The notes below the pieces were generated by a model that had not been told where the DNA came from, made no database searches, and was given only the letters and a program-made list of their open reading frames with translations. Below, piece by piece: positions 27,102 through 37,650 of a stretch of DNA of 64,000 nucleotides. A program made the position numbers and the translations under genes. Position 1 is the first letter of the stretch; each line of letters begins with the position of its first letter. Origin of the DNA: Martinezella lusitana (GTDB lineage Bacteria > Pseudomonadota > Alphaproteobacteria > Rhizobiales > Rhizobiaceae); assembly GCF_900094565.1 (NCBI RefSeq), contig NZ_FMAF01000002.1, forward strand, positions 248,001 through 312,000. Direction: 5' to 3'.

Positions 27102-28124
27102 TCAGGTTTCGGGTGGGAGGGTACCGCCGGCGACCGGTATAACGCCGTGGCAAACGTGGCGTGCCGGCGCATCGCGGTCGCGGAAGCGGGCGATCATCAG
27201 GCTTATGGCCTCGCGCCCCAGCGCTGCGCGGTCGACACGCATGGTCGCCAGCCTGGGATTGGTCATCAGCGCGCAGGGCAGGTCGTCGAAGCCGACGATG
27301 GCGAAATCCTCCGGCACGCGCAGGCCGGCTTCGGTCACGGCGTCGAGCACGCCGACGGCAATGAAATCATTCATGCAGAAGGCGGCTGTAAAGCCCTCAT
27401 CCGCAGCGAGGATCGCGGCTGTTGTATCATGGGCCTCCTGGCTGGAGCTGCCCCGGAAGTTCATCGGCACGATACGGCCATGCGCCCCCTCGACGGATGC
27501 GATCGCGGCTTCGAAGCCACGGATGCGCTCGCGGATGGTCTGGCGATGAGAACCGGTCAGGTGCAGGATGTGGCGGTGGCCGGCATCGAGCAGCCGCCGC
27601 GTCGCGTTGTAGGCGCCGAAGAAATTCGAGGGTGAAACCCCGTCGAAGCGCAGTTTCGGGTCCGTGCCGTTGACGAGAACGGTGGGCGTGCCGCTTGCCT
27701 CGAGCCATCGGCACAGCTCCTCGGAGGGATCTATGCCGACAAGGAAGAGGCCCTCGGCGCCGGCAGCCTGCAGATATTCCATCACCAGATTCGGTTCGGT
27801 GCGGGCCTCGCGGATGAGGCGAATGTCGAAGCGCATGCCGCGTTCGGCGGCGCCGGCGCGCAGGCCTTCCAGAATGCCTTCGTAGAAAACGCTCAAACCG
27901 CCCGTAACGCTATCGCTGGCGATCAGCGCTAGGCCGCCCGCCTCCGCCTCCACAGCCGTCTTCAGCGGGTAGCCGAGATCACCAGCCACCTTGAAGATAT
28001 GCTGGCGGATCATGTCGCTGATTCCGGGTTCATTGGTCAGCACGCGCGACACCGTCGAAACGGAGACGCCGGCTGCGGCAGCAATATCGGCTTGCCTGAT
28101 ACGTTTGGATCGAACATCGCTCAT
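27102..28124 (-). CDS. LacI-family transcriptional regulator
   Basis: Repressor of 340 residues. The N-terminal helix-turn-helix is IRQADIAAAAGVSVSTVSRV with the hinge following. The periplasmic-binding-protein-like core contains GLALIASDSVTGGLSVFYEG and VPEDFAIVGFDDLP. The start is the ATG at 28122-28124; an in-frame ATG at 28187 would run into the operator region. It heads the operon with the DUF2264 and hydroxyacid dehydrogenase genes, and it faces the binding-protein gene at 28274. It probably controls both directions. Confidence 0.9.
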   Translation of the reverse strand: MSDVRSKRIRQADIAAAAGVSVSTVSRVLTNEPGISDMIRQHIFKVAGDLGYPLKTAVEAEAGGLALIASDSVTGGLSVFYEGILEGLRAGAAERGMRFDIRLIREARTEPNLVMEYLQAAGAEGLFLVGIDPSEELCRWLEASGTPTVLVNGTDPKLRFDGVSPSNFFGAYNATRRLLDAGHRHILHLTGSHRQTIRERIRGFEAAIASVEGAHGRIVPMNFRGSSSQEAHDTTAAILAADEGFTAAFCMNDFIAVGVLDAVTEAGLRVPEDFAIVGFDDLPCALMTNPRLATMRVDRAALGREAISLMIARFRDRDAPARHVCHGVIPVAGGTLPPET

Positions 28125-28147
28125 ATCGCAATTGTTATGCAAAATTG

Positions 28148-28188
28148 TGCAAATTTGCAACAAAGAGTTTTTTATTGCGTAGCGCAAT
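28148..28188. promoter_or_regulatory. Candidate LacI-type operators between divergent genes
   Basis: Two palindromes lie in the 149-base gap: TGCAAATTTGCA at 28148-28159 and ATTGCGTAGCGCAAT at 28174-28188. The position between the LacI gene and the binding-protein gene suits autoregulation and control of both transcripts. Which one is bound is not known. Confidence 0.5.
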
Positions 28189-28273
28189 GAAGTTGCATAT
28201 CTTCGCTCGGAATTGTCCGCTGAAGACGTCGGGAGACCGTCGCGGATGACAACGCAAGAGAAGGAGGAATCTC

Positions 28274-29569
28274 ATGCGCATGAATCGCCGCTCATTCATG
28301 ATCGGAACTGCCGGAGCTGCTGCGGGTCTCGCGTTCGGGGGAGGGGCGATGCCGGCCTTCGCCGACGCCACGCAACTGCGGGCGATGTGGTGGGGCTCGC
28401 CCGATCGCGGCAAGCGCACGGTCGCCGTCGCCGAACTGTTTCACAGCAAGAATCCCGATCTGTCCGTCATCGGCGAGAGCATCAGCGGTGACGGCTACTG
28501 GGCCAAGCTTGCGACTGGCATGGCCAGCCAGAACATCGCCGATGTCTTCCAGCTCGAGCCGAGCACGATTTCCGATTATTCCAAGCGCGGCGCCTGCATG
28601 CCGCTCGATCAGTTCGTGCCCTCGACGCTGAATGTCGACAGTTTCGGCAAGGATGTGCTGAAGCTCACGACCGTCGACAGCAAGCTTTACGGCGTCGGCC
28701 TTGGGCTCAATTCCTTCGCGATGTTCTATGACGAGGACATGTTCAAGAAGACCGGCCTGACGCCGCCCGGCCCCACCACGACATGGGCAGACTATGCGGA
28801 TCTTGCCGTTGAGATGACCAAGGCGGCCGGCAAACGCGGCTATTGGGGCGGGCCTTATGGCGCGCGCTACAATTATGTTCTCGATGTCTGGCTGCGCCAG
28901 CGCGGCAAGAGCCTTTTTACCGAGGAGGGCGGGCTCGGCTTCGGCGTCGACGATGCCAAGGAATGGTACAGCTACTGGGAAGAGCTGCGCAAGCGCGGCG
29001 GCACGGTCTCCGCCGATGTCCAGACGCTCGACCAGAACGTCATCGAAAGCAATTGCCTGGCTCTCGGCAAATCGGCCATCGGCATGGCCTATTCCAACCA
29101 GCTCGTCGGCTATCAGCTCGTGGTCAAGAGCAAGCTCGCCGTCACGATGCTGCCGCGCGAAAAGAAAGACGGCCCCTCCGGCCATTACTATCGCCCGGCG
29201 CTGATCTGGAGCGTGGGCGCCACCAGCAAGAACGGCGAAGCGGCGGCGAAATTCATCAATTTCTTCGTCAACGATGTCGAAGCAGGCAAGATCCTCGGCG
29301 TCGAGCGCGGTGTGCCGATGTCGCCCGCCGTGCGCGCCGCCATCCTGCCGACGCTTAATCCGGTAGAGCAGCAGACGGTGCAATATATCGAGCTGCTCAA
29401 GGATCAGGTCGGCACCTATCCCGTGCCGGCGCCGCTCGGCTCCGGAGAATTCGACCAGAACGTCGCGCGTCCCGTCGCCGACCAGCTCGCCTTCGGCAAG
29501 ATCACGGTCGCCGAGGCGGCCAAGAGACTGGTGGAGGAAGGTGCGACGAAGCTGAAGCGGAAGAGCTGA
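28274..29569 (+). CDS. Orphan ABC solute-binding protein (sugar type)
   Basis: Periplasmic binding protein of 431 residues with a Tat-like signal peptide (RMNRRSFMIG ... PAFA before DATQL). The body matches the binding protein at 18113 block by block (MWWGSPDRGKRT versus LLWWGSKERSDRT; KLYGVGLGLNS versus KIYGVNLGVNS). A strong AAGGAGGAA site precedes the start. No permease or ATPase adjoins it, so it probably feeds the importer at 12962-18108 or one elsewhere. It is divergent from the LacI operon, which likely controls it. Confidence 0.88.
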   Translation: MRMNRRSFMIGTAGAAAGLAFGGGAMPAFADATQLRAMWWGSPDRGKRTVAVAELFHSKNPDLSVIGESISGDGYWAKLATGMASQNIADVFQLEPSTISDYSKRGACMPLDQFVPSTLNVDSFGKDVLKLTTVDSKLYGVGLGLNSFAMFYDEDMFKKTGLTPPGPTTTWADYADLAVEMTKAAGKRGYWGGPYGARYNYVLDVWLRQRGKSLFTEEGGLGFGVDDAKEWYSYWEELRKRGGTVSADVQTLDQNVIESNCLALGKSAIGMAYSNQLVGYQLVVKSKLAVTMLPREKKDGPSGHYYRPALIWSVGATSKNGEAAAKFINFFVNDVEAGKILGVERGVPMSPAVRAAILPTLNPVEQQTVQYIELLKDQVGTYPVPAPLGSGEFDQNVARPVADQLAFGKITVAEAAKRLVEEGATKLKRKS

Positions 29570-29628
29570 TTGAAGGCCGGCTATGTGAGTGGATGACGGT
29601 GAGGCTGGTTCGGCTTTGCCTTGATTCT

Positions 29629-29780
29629 GTGCCTGGCCCCTCACCCCAACCCTCTCCCCGCAAGCGGGGCGAGGGAGTTTTCATGCCTGACTTAGCTTCA
29701 GTCTTCCTGAAGACCAGCGGTTTCTCGATCGTCCCTTCTCCCCGCTTGCTGGGAGAAGGCTAGGATGAGGGGCCAGGCAC
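29629..29780. repeat. RIME-like palindromic intergenic repeat, copy 1
   Basis: A 152-base element bounded by the perfect inverted repeat GTGCCTGGCCCCTCA / TGAGGGGCCAGGCAC. Inside it has two shorter palindromes, CTCTCCCCGCAAGCGGGGCGAG and a CTTCTCCCCGC...GGGAGAAG pair. It follows the binding-protein gene and could act as a transcription barrier. The CCCTCACCCCAACCCTCTCC core recurs in copy 4. Confidence 0.75.
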
Positions 29781-29829
29781 TAAGGTTCCACAGACTTGAA
29801 CGTGCCTGACAATCACCCTCGAACGACGG

Positions 29830-30684
29830 CTACTTCCCATCCCAGGGCTTCAGCGCATCCTGCTTCATCTGCCGCTGCTTTTCAGGCGGCAACTTGTAAT
29901 CCCCCTTGTAGGGGGCGCTCTCGAACGAGCCGTAGGTCGGGTTGGCGATGGCGATCCAGTCATGGCCGAAGTGGGCGGAGTTGGCCTCGAAGACCTTCTG
30001 GCGCTCCTCGACCGAGCCCTTGTAGTCGTCGGTGAAGTCGCCGAAATTGTCGCCGAACATCAAGAGGATGCGGTAGTTCTTGGCGATGAAGGCGCGGCGC
30101 GTGCCCTTGGCGGAGCCCCAATCGGGCTGTTCCTTGGCGCTGAGGAAAGTGTCGACATTGTCGCCCATCGGAAAGCCGAAGCGCTTCATTTCCTCGACGG
30201 TCGGCTTTTCTTCATCGGCAGTGCGGTTGGTGACGTAGAAGACCTTGACGCCCTTCGAGGCTGCATATTGCGTGAAGTCGACCGCGCCCGGGATCGGCTT
30301 GTCCTGCTGGGCATTCACATATTTCGTCCAGCTATCCGGCGTGAAGCTGGTGCCCGCCGTGATGTTGTGCGCCTGATAGGGCGAGGTATTGAGCACGGTG
30401 TCATCGACATCGAGGATGATGGCCGGCGGGAAATCCTGGAAACTGCCCGTTTGCTCGACCGGTGCTGCCGTCCAGTTCTTGTCGGCAAGCGCTTCGTCAA
30501 GCCGGAGGCGTGCGAGCGCATAGGCGCCAAGCGCATTGGCCTGGGCTTCGACCGAGGTTTGATCCCAGAGAACGGCGTTGAGATTATCGTCCGGCATGGC
30601 GGCCGGCACATCGGCGGCAAAAGCAGGCACGGCTGCAGCGAGGCCGAACACGAATGCCAGGCGTCCAAAGTATCTATTTCTCAC
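29830..30684 (-). CDS. Secreted HAD-type acid phosphatase (class B / e(P4)-like)
   Basis: Periplasmic phosphatase of 284 residues. The signal peptide RNRYFGRLAFVFGLAAAVPAFA ends before ADVPA; there is no lipobox Cys, unlike lipoprotein e(P4). The HAD nucleophile motif is ILDVDDTVLNTS, and VFYVTNRTADEE and LLMFGDNFGDF give the later HAD motifs. The start was set at the GTG (30682-30684) behind AAGGAG, which matches the signal peptide better than the ATG at 30717. It is transcribed alone between two repeat or terminator regions. Confidence 0.85.
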   Translation of the reverse strand: MRNRYFGRLAFVFGLAAAVPAFAADVPAAMPDDNLNAVLWDQTSVEAQANALGAYALARLRLDEALADKNWTAAPVEQTGSFQDFPPAIILDVDDTVLNTSPYQAHNITAGTSFTPDSWTKYVNAQQDKPIPGAVDFTQYAASKGVKVFYVTNRTADEEKPTVEEMKRFGFPMGDNVDTFLSAKEQPDWGSAKGTRRAFIAKNYRILLMFGDNFGDFTDDYKGSVEERQKVFEANSAHFGHDWIAIANPTYGSFESAPYKGDYKLPPEKQRQMKQDALKPWDGK

Positions 30685-30926
30685 TCCGTTCTCCTTTATG
30701 AAATTCTGTAAAATCAACGGGTCGCATCAACGATTTCAAACAGGCGTGAAAGTCTTGATCCGGGTAAGGATAGTTTGCGCGCGGATGGAATGTGTCAAGC
30801 ATATGACAACTGGTTGCACCCCGATTCGGCTGATTTTGGTTGATGACCCCGCCCGAGCCCATCGCCGGGGTGCCGTACGAAGGTCCCGTTGACGCGCGCC
30901 TGAGAAGTGTTTGGGCTGGGAACAGC

Positions 30927-30957
30927 AAAATGCCGGGGCCTTTTCAGACCCCGGCAC
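30927..30957 (-). terminator. Intrinsic terminator of the glpSTPQUV-type operon
   Basis: On the minus strand TGCCGGGG-TCTGAAAAGG-CCCCGGCA is followed by TTTTG. It lies 31 bases after the stop of the last gene (30988). Confidence 0.8.
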
Positions 30958-30987
30958 AGCCGCATCTCCTCAATCGATCGATCGGGT

Positions 30988-32718
<1,731 letters not shown>

Positions 32719-32786
32719 AAATTCCTCCCTACAGGTTGCGAGTATATTCCCAGGCGGCCAGACCCCGGCCTCCGTACCAGTTTGCT

Positions 32787-33074
32787 TCAGACCAGACGGA
32801 AGACGCCGATGGCGTAGACCACGGAAAGAGCAAGAGCCCACCACAGGCTGGGGCCTCCCAGGCCCAGCCAGCCGATGTGGATGAAGGCGGCGCCGAGCAG
32901 CGAGATGAACAGCCGGTCGCCGCGTGTCGTTTCGAAATGCAGGATGCCGACGCGCGGATTGCCGCCGGGCGAAACATATTCCCAGACCGCCATGCCGATC
33001 AGCAGCACCAGGATCGTCGAGAAGAACAGCGCTGTCGGCAGCGTCCAGGCCATCCAGGAAAAATCTGTGTTCAT
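32787..33074 (-). CDS. glpU: Small membrane protein DUF2160 (GlpU-like)
   Basis: Protein of 95 residues with three hydrophobic segments (TALFFSTILVLLIGMAVW, LFISLLGAAFIHIGWLGLG, LWWALALSVVYAIGVF). It matches the small DUF2160 membrane protein found only in this importer operon. Its role is unknown; position between permease and binding protein suggests an accessory subunit. Confidence 0.85.
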   Translation of the reverse strand: MNTDFSWMAWTLPTALFFSTILVLLIGMAVWEYVSPGGNPRVGILHFETTRGDRLFISLLGAAFIHIGWLGLGGPSLWWALALSVVYAIGVFRLV

Positions 33075-33086
33075 GGCGGTTTCCCT

Positions 33087-34010
33087 TCAGACGCGGCCGA
33101 GCGCGAAGCCCTTGGCGATGTAGTTGCGGACGAAATAGATGACGAGCGCGCCGGGGACCAAGGTCAGCACGCCGGCGGCGGCAAGCAGGCCCCAGTCCAT
33201 GCCCGAGGCCGAGACCGTTCGCGTCATGATGGCGGCGATCGGCTTGGCGTCGGTCACCGTCAGCGTGCGGGCAATCAAAAGCTCGACCCAGGAGAACATG
33301 AAGCAGAAGAAGGCAGCGACGCCGATGCCGCTGGCGATCAGCGGAATGAAGATCTTGATGAAGAAGCGCGGGAACGAATAGCCGTCGATATAAGCCGTCT
33401 CGTCGATCTCCTTCGGCACGCCGGACATGAAGCCTTCGAGGATCCAGACCGCGAGCGGCACGTTGAACAGGCAATGCGCCAATGCCACTGCGATATGGGT
33501 GTCGATCAGGCCGAAGGCGGAATAGAGCTGGAAAAAGGGCAGCGCGAACACCGCCGGCGGCGCCATGCGGTTCGTCAGCAGCCAGAAGAACACGTGCTTG
33601 TCGCCGAGGAAGCGGTAGCGCGAGAAGGCATAGGCCGCGGGAAGGGCGCAGGCAACCGAGATCACCATGTTCATGACGACATAGGTGATCGAGTTGATAT
33701 AGCCCTTGTACCAGGACGGATCGGTGAAGATGATCGTGTAATTGCGCAGTGTCGGCGCGTGCGGATAGAGCGTCAACCCGTTGACGATCTCCTCGTTGGT
33801 CTTGAAGCTCATGTTGACGAGCCAGTAGATCGGCAGGAGCAGGAAGACGATGTAGATCGCCGGCACCAGCCAGGACCATCGGCCCTTCTCGCTCTGCCTA
33901 CGCGCAACCTGCGCGCCGGCAGCGGCGGCATTGCCTGTTGTCGCGCCGGAGACTGCCATCTTGTGCAGCGCGGCGTCGTCGGCCGTGGTGGACAGGGGTT
34001 TGCCGCTCAT
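33087..34010 (-). CDS. glpQ: Glycerol-type ABC importer permease (GlpQ-like)
   Basis: Inner-membrane permease of 307 residues, MalG-like. A ~45-residue polar N-terminal extension precedes the first membrane segment (WLVPAIYIVFLLLPIYWLV). The EAA loop is DETAYIDGYSFPRFFIKI. It overlaps the other permease gene by four bases and lies 12 bases from glpU. Confidence 0.87.
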   Translation of the reverse strand: MSGKPLSTTADDAALHKMAVSGATTGNAAAAGAQVARRQSEKGRWSWLVPAIYIVFLLLPIYWLVNMSFKTNEEIVNGLTLYPHAPTLRNYTIIFTDPSWYKGYINSITYVVMNMVISVACALPAAYAFSRYRFLGDKHVFFWLLTNRMAPPAVFALPFFQLYSAFGLIDTHIAVALAHCLFNVPLAVWILEGFMSGVPKEIDETAYIDGYSFPRFFIKIFIPLIASGIGVAAFFCFMFSWVELLIARTLTVTDAKPIAAIMTRTVSASGMDWGLLAAAGVLTLVPGALVIYFVRNYIAKGFALGRV

Positions 34011-34879
34011 TGGCTTGCTCCCGCATCGTAATTGGTCATGACGGTGTAGAAGACCCAGGACAGAAGCAGCACGATAAGGAAGTAGACGAGCGACATGGCC
34101 GCCGCCGGGCCGAGGTCGAACTGGCCGAGCGCCATCTTCACGAGATCGATCGACAGGAAGGTCGTCGAGTTGCCGGGGCCGCCGCCGGTGACGACGAAGG
34201 GTTCGGTATAGATCATGAAACTATCCATGAAACGCAGCAGCACGGCGATCAGCAGCACCCGGTTCATCTTCGGCAGCTGGATGTAGCGGAAGACGGACCA
34301 GCGCGAGGCGCCGTCGATCTTGGCCGCCTGGTAGAAGGCGTCGGGAATGGAGGCGAGGCCGGCATAGCAGAGCAGCACGACGAGGCTCGTCCAGTGCCAG
34401 ACGTCCATGAGGATGATCGTCGCCCAGGCGTCGACCGGATCGGAGACGTAGTTGTAGTCGATGCCGAGGCCGACGAGGACATAGCCCATCAGGCCAATGT
34501 CGCTGCGGCCGAAGACCTGCCAGATCGTGCCGACGACGTTCCAGGGAATCAGCAGCGGCAGGGCCATCAATATGAGGCAGACCGGCACGCCGACACCCTT
34601 CTTCGGCATATTAAGGGCGATGAAGATGCCGAGCGGCACTTCGATCGCCAGGATGACGAAGGAGAAGATCAGGTTGCGGAACATAGCATCCCAGAAACGG
34701 CCGGAATGCAGGATCTGCTCGAACCAGCTGGTGCCCGCCCAGAAGAAGACGTTGTTGCCGAAGGTATCCTGCACCGAATAGTTCACCACCGTCATCAAGG
34801 GAATGACGGCGGAAAAGCCGACCAGCAGCAGAACGGGAATGAGCATGAACCAGGCTTTGTTGTTCCAGGTCTTGTCCAT
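34007..34879 (-). CDS. glpP: Glycerol-type ABC importer permease (GlpP-like)
   Basis: Inner-membrane permease of 290 residues, MalF-like. The first membrane segment is AWFMLIPVLLLVGFSAVIPL and the EAA loop is YQAAKIDGASRWSVFRYI. The stop overlaps the GlpQ start by four bases; the start lies two bases after the GlpT stop. It forms the channel with GlpQ. Confidence 0.87.
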   Translation of the reverse strand: MDKTWNNKAWFMLIPVLLLVGFSAVIPLMTVVNYSVQDTFGNNVFFWAGTSWFEQILHSGRFWDAMFRNLIFSFVILAIEVPLGIFIALNMPKKGVGVPVCLILMALPLLIPWNVVGTIWQVFGRSDIGLMGYVLVGLGIDYNYVSDPVDAWATIILMDVWHWTSLVVLLCYAGLASIPDAFYQAAKIDGASRWSVFRYIQLPKMNRVLLIAVLLRFMDSFMIYTEPFVVTGGGPGNSTTFLSIDLVKMALGQFDLGPAAAMSLVYFLIVLLLSWVFYTVMTNYDAGASQ

Positions 34880-34881
34880 CG

Positions 34882-35952
34882 TCAGGCTCCCATCTCGATG
34901 CGCCAGGAGTCGGCGTAGATATTGATGCCGGCGGGATCGAAGGCGATATGCGGCTCGGCCGGCACCGCCTGGTCCTCGCCGATGACAGCGACGATATCCT
35001 GACCATCCAGCTTAGCGCGGACCACCTTGCGGCGGCCGAGATCCTCGACCTTGGTGACGGTGGCGGGAATGCCCTCGCGGCCGATGCGGACGAATTCCGG
35101 ACGGATGCCGAGTTCGGAGCGGCCGGCGCGTTTTTCCAGCAGCGCGCCGGGCAACATGATCGTACGGTTGCCGAGGTGCGCGTTGCGGCCTTCGATTTCG
35201 ACCGGCATGACATTCATGCCCGGCGAGCCGATGAAATAGCCGACGAAGGTATGGCGCGGGCGTTCGAACAGGTCGTTCGGCGTGCCGATCTGCACCACCT
35301 CGCCATTGTACATGACAACCACCTTGTCGGCGAAAGTCAGCGCTTCCGTCTGGTCGTGGGTGACGTAGACCATGGTAAAGCCGAAGCGACGATGGAGCTG
35401 TTTCAGCTGCGAGCGAAGCACCCACTTCATATGCGGGTCGATGACCGTCAGCGGCTCGTCGAAGAGGATGGCGTTGACATCGGAGCGCACGAGACCGCGG
35501 CCGAGCGAGATCTTCTGCTTGGCGTCAGCCGTCAGCCCGCGCGCCTTGCGATGAGCGCTGTCGGAAAGGCCGATCATTTCGATGATCTCATCGACCTTGC
35601 GCTTTACGTCGGCTTCCGGAACATGCCGGTTGCGCAGCGGGAAGGCGAGGTTGTCGTAGACGGTCATCGTGTCGTAGACGACCGGGAACTGGAAGACCTG
35701 GGCGATGTTGCGCTCCTGGGTCGATAGCCGGGTCACGTCCTTGCCGTCGAACAGGATGCGGCCCTCGGAGGCCTGCACCAGGCCCGAGACGATGTTGAGC
35801 AAAGTGGTCTTGCCGCAGCCGGACGGTCCGAGCAGCGCATAGGCGCTGCCGTCTTCCCAGCTATGGTTCACTTCCTTCAGCGCGTAGTCCGCATCGGATT
35901 TGGGATGGTCGTTGTAGGCGTGCCTGATGTGGTCAAGATCGATACGTGCCAT
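34882..35952 (-). CDS. glpT: Glycerol-type ABC importer ATPase with degenerate signature (GlpT-like)
   Basis: ATPase subunit of 356 residues. Walker A (GPSGCGKTT, 42-50), Walker B (ILFDE, 162-166) and the switch His199 (YVTHDQTEA) are intact. The ABC signature is not: the LSGGQ position reads LTADAKQKISLGRGLV (140-155). It would pair with GlpS, which has the opposite defect. In a head-to-tail dimer this leaves one complete ATP site. A C-terminal OB-type domain (GIRPEF) is present. Confidence 0.87.
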   Translation of the reverse strand: MARIDLDHIRHAYNDHPKSDADYALKEVNHSWEDGSAYALLGPSGCGKTTLLNIVSGLVQASEGRILFDGKDVTRLSTQERNIAQVFQFPVVYDTMTVYDNLAFPLRNRHVPEADVKRKVDEIIEMIGLSDSAHRKARGLTADAKQKISLGRGLVRSDVNAILFDEPLTVIDPHMKWVLRSQLKQLHRRFGFTMVYVTHDQTEALTFADKVVVMYNGEVVQIGTPNDLFERPRHTFVGYFIGSPGMNVMPVEIEGRNAHLGNRTIMLPGALLEKRAGRSELGIRPEFVRIGREGIPATVTKVEDLGRRKVVRAKLDGQDIVAVIGEDQAVPAEPHIAFDPAGINIYADSWRIEMGA

Positions 35953-35967
35953 TGGCGATGTCTCTCC

Positions 35968-37050
35968 TCAGGCGGCTTGTTGCAGGTCGGGAGCGACGGC
36001 GGCGCCATCGGTGTCGAAGACCATGATGTGGCGGGGGTCGATATAGACATCGATCGCATCATCGACGTCGATATCCTGGACGCCTTGGGTCAGCATCACC
36101 CAGCGCCGACCGGAAAAATCGAGATGGATGAAGCTTTCCGAGCCGGTGATCTCGGTTACCATCACTTTCGCCGGCGCGGCGACGGCTTCCGGCGTCTGCG
36201 GTGCAAGGGCTAGGTGATGCGGCTGGAAGGCGATGGTGTAGCGGCCGTCCGGCTGGCTTTCGAGGCCTTGCGGCACGGGCAGGTGGATATTCTCGTCCAG
36301 CACGAATTCCCTGCCGCGCTTGTTCAGAATTATGGTGTTCAGCGGCGGATCGGCGAAGGTGGTCGCGGTGATCAGGTCCTTCGGATTGCGGAAGACTTCG
36401 ATCGTCGATCCGAACTGTGTGATGCGTCCCTCCGATAGGGTCGCGGTATTGCCGCCAAGGAGCAGCGCCTCGGAGGGCTCGGTGGTGGCGTAGACGAAGA
36501 TGGCGCCGGATTCGGCGAAAATCTTCGGCAGCTCGGCGCGCAATTCCTCGCGCAGCTTGTAATCGAGATTGGCGAGCGGTTCGTCGAGCAGCACCAGCCC
36601 TGCCTTCTTGACGATGGCGCGGGCAAGCGCCGTGCGCTGCTGCTGGCCGCCGGAGAGGCTGAGCGGCAGGCGATCGAGGAAGGGGCCGAGCCGCAGGATG
36701 TCGGCGGCCTTCTTCACTTCCCGGTCGATGGTTGCCGCATTCGCGCCGCTGAGGCGCATGGGCGAGGCGATATTGTCGTAGACGGTCATGGCGGGGTAGT
36801 TGATGAACTGCTGGTAGACCATGGCGACGTTGCGGCGCTGTACCGGCAGGCCGGTGACGTCGGCGCCGTCGACATGGATCGTGCCCGTGGTCGGCTTGTC
36901 GAGGCCGGCCATCAGCCGCATCAGCGATGTCTTTCCCGAAAGCGTCGGCCCAAGAAGCACGTTCAGCGTGCCGCGCTGCAGCGTCAGGTTCGTTTCCGCA
37001 ATATGCGTCTCGCCGGTGACCGACTTCGAGACGCCTTTGAGTTCAAGCAC
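35968..37050 (-). CDS. glpS: Glycerol-type ABC importer ATPase lacking the switch histidine (GlpS-like)
   Basis: ATPase subunit of 360 residues, first gene of the operon. Walker A is GPTLSGKT (34-41), the Q-loop is Q80, the signature LSGGQQQR (132-139) is perfect and Walker B is VLLDE (153-157). The switch region reads YATTEPSEA, with Thr190 where the catalytic His belongs. The start is a GTG at 37048-37050 behind GGAGGGA, which agrees with the MLELKGVSKS family start; the ATG at 37089 would add 13 unlikely residues. Confidence 0.87.
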   Translation of the reverse strand: MLELKGVSKSVTGETHIAETNLTLQRGTLNVLLGPTLSGKTSLMRLMAGLDKPTTGTIHVDGADVTGLPVQRRNVAMVYQQFINYPAMTVYDNIASPMRLSGANAATIDREVKKAADILRLGPFLDRLPLSLSGGQQQRTALARAIVKKAGLVLLDEPLANLDYKLREELRAELPKIFAESGAIFVYATTEPSEALLLGGNTATLSEGRITQFGSTIEVFRNPKDLITATTFADPPLNTIILNKRGREFVLDENIHLPVPQGLESQPDGRYTIAFQPHHLALAPQTPEAVAAPAKVMVTEITGSESFIHLDFSGRRWVMLTQGVQDIDVDDAIDVYIDPRHIMVFDTDGAAVAPDLQQAA

Positions 37051-37650
37051 GATAGATTCCCTCCATGCGTCGCAGGCCGATGCCGCCACGAGGATTTCAA
37101 GAAGACTGATCCGTCCGGATCGGGCTATGCCTTCACCGGGTGCCGTCTATTGCCGAGGCTATGGTCGTAGAAAGAATTGCATCGATCCGCCTGCGCTAAC
37201 GTCGCGGCAGCGAAAACCAAGGTGCGCGAGGTTGATGGCGGCGGTGCGGCTTGCTGTGCCGTACTTCGTGCCATTTCCGATGCGGATCTGATGTCTGGAC
37301 AATGATACCTCCCCCGTTTCGATTTGCACCCCTCACGCGAAAACCGAAACAAGAATGACGATAAATGAAGATAAAGGAATGTCAAACGAAAACTGGTCGC
37401 GTTTCAGTTTCGCTTCATAAATCTCGCCCAGGTCTTATTTTAGCAAAAAATAACAAAACGGATAACCGATTGATCGGGATTGGAAATATAAGGAAACCAT
37501 ATTTCAGACCCGAACGGCGGGTGGAGGGTTTCAGGCTGCTCAGGCACCTTTGATCGCCTGGCCAATGCTCCGCTCGTCGGCCGGGATTGCCTGCTGCCTA
37601 TTCGAAAGGATTGCCTGCGCCATGGGCTTGGCCTAACCGAGAGCCGGGCG
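37051..37650. promoter_or_regulatory. 600-base control region upstream of glpS with CGAAAAC repeats
   Basis: No convincing gene is seen. Related repeats occur at 37338-37350 (CGAAAACCGAAAC), 37386-37393 (ACGAAAAC) and, inverted, 37401-37412 (GTTTCAGTTTCG). Repeats of this kind are typical targets of DeoR-family regulators such as GlpR. No such regulator is in the window. From about 37420 to 37500 the sequence is AT-rich. A 27-codon minus-strand frame at 37540-37623 is too short to judge. Confidence 0.4.

Noticed and set aside
37540..37623. 27-codon minus-strand frame in the glpS upstream region
   Set aside because: Too short, with no ribosome site or recognisable feature.
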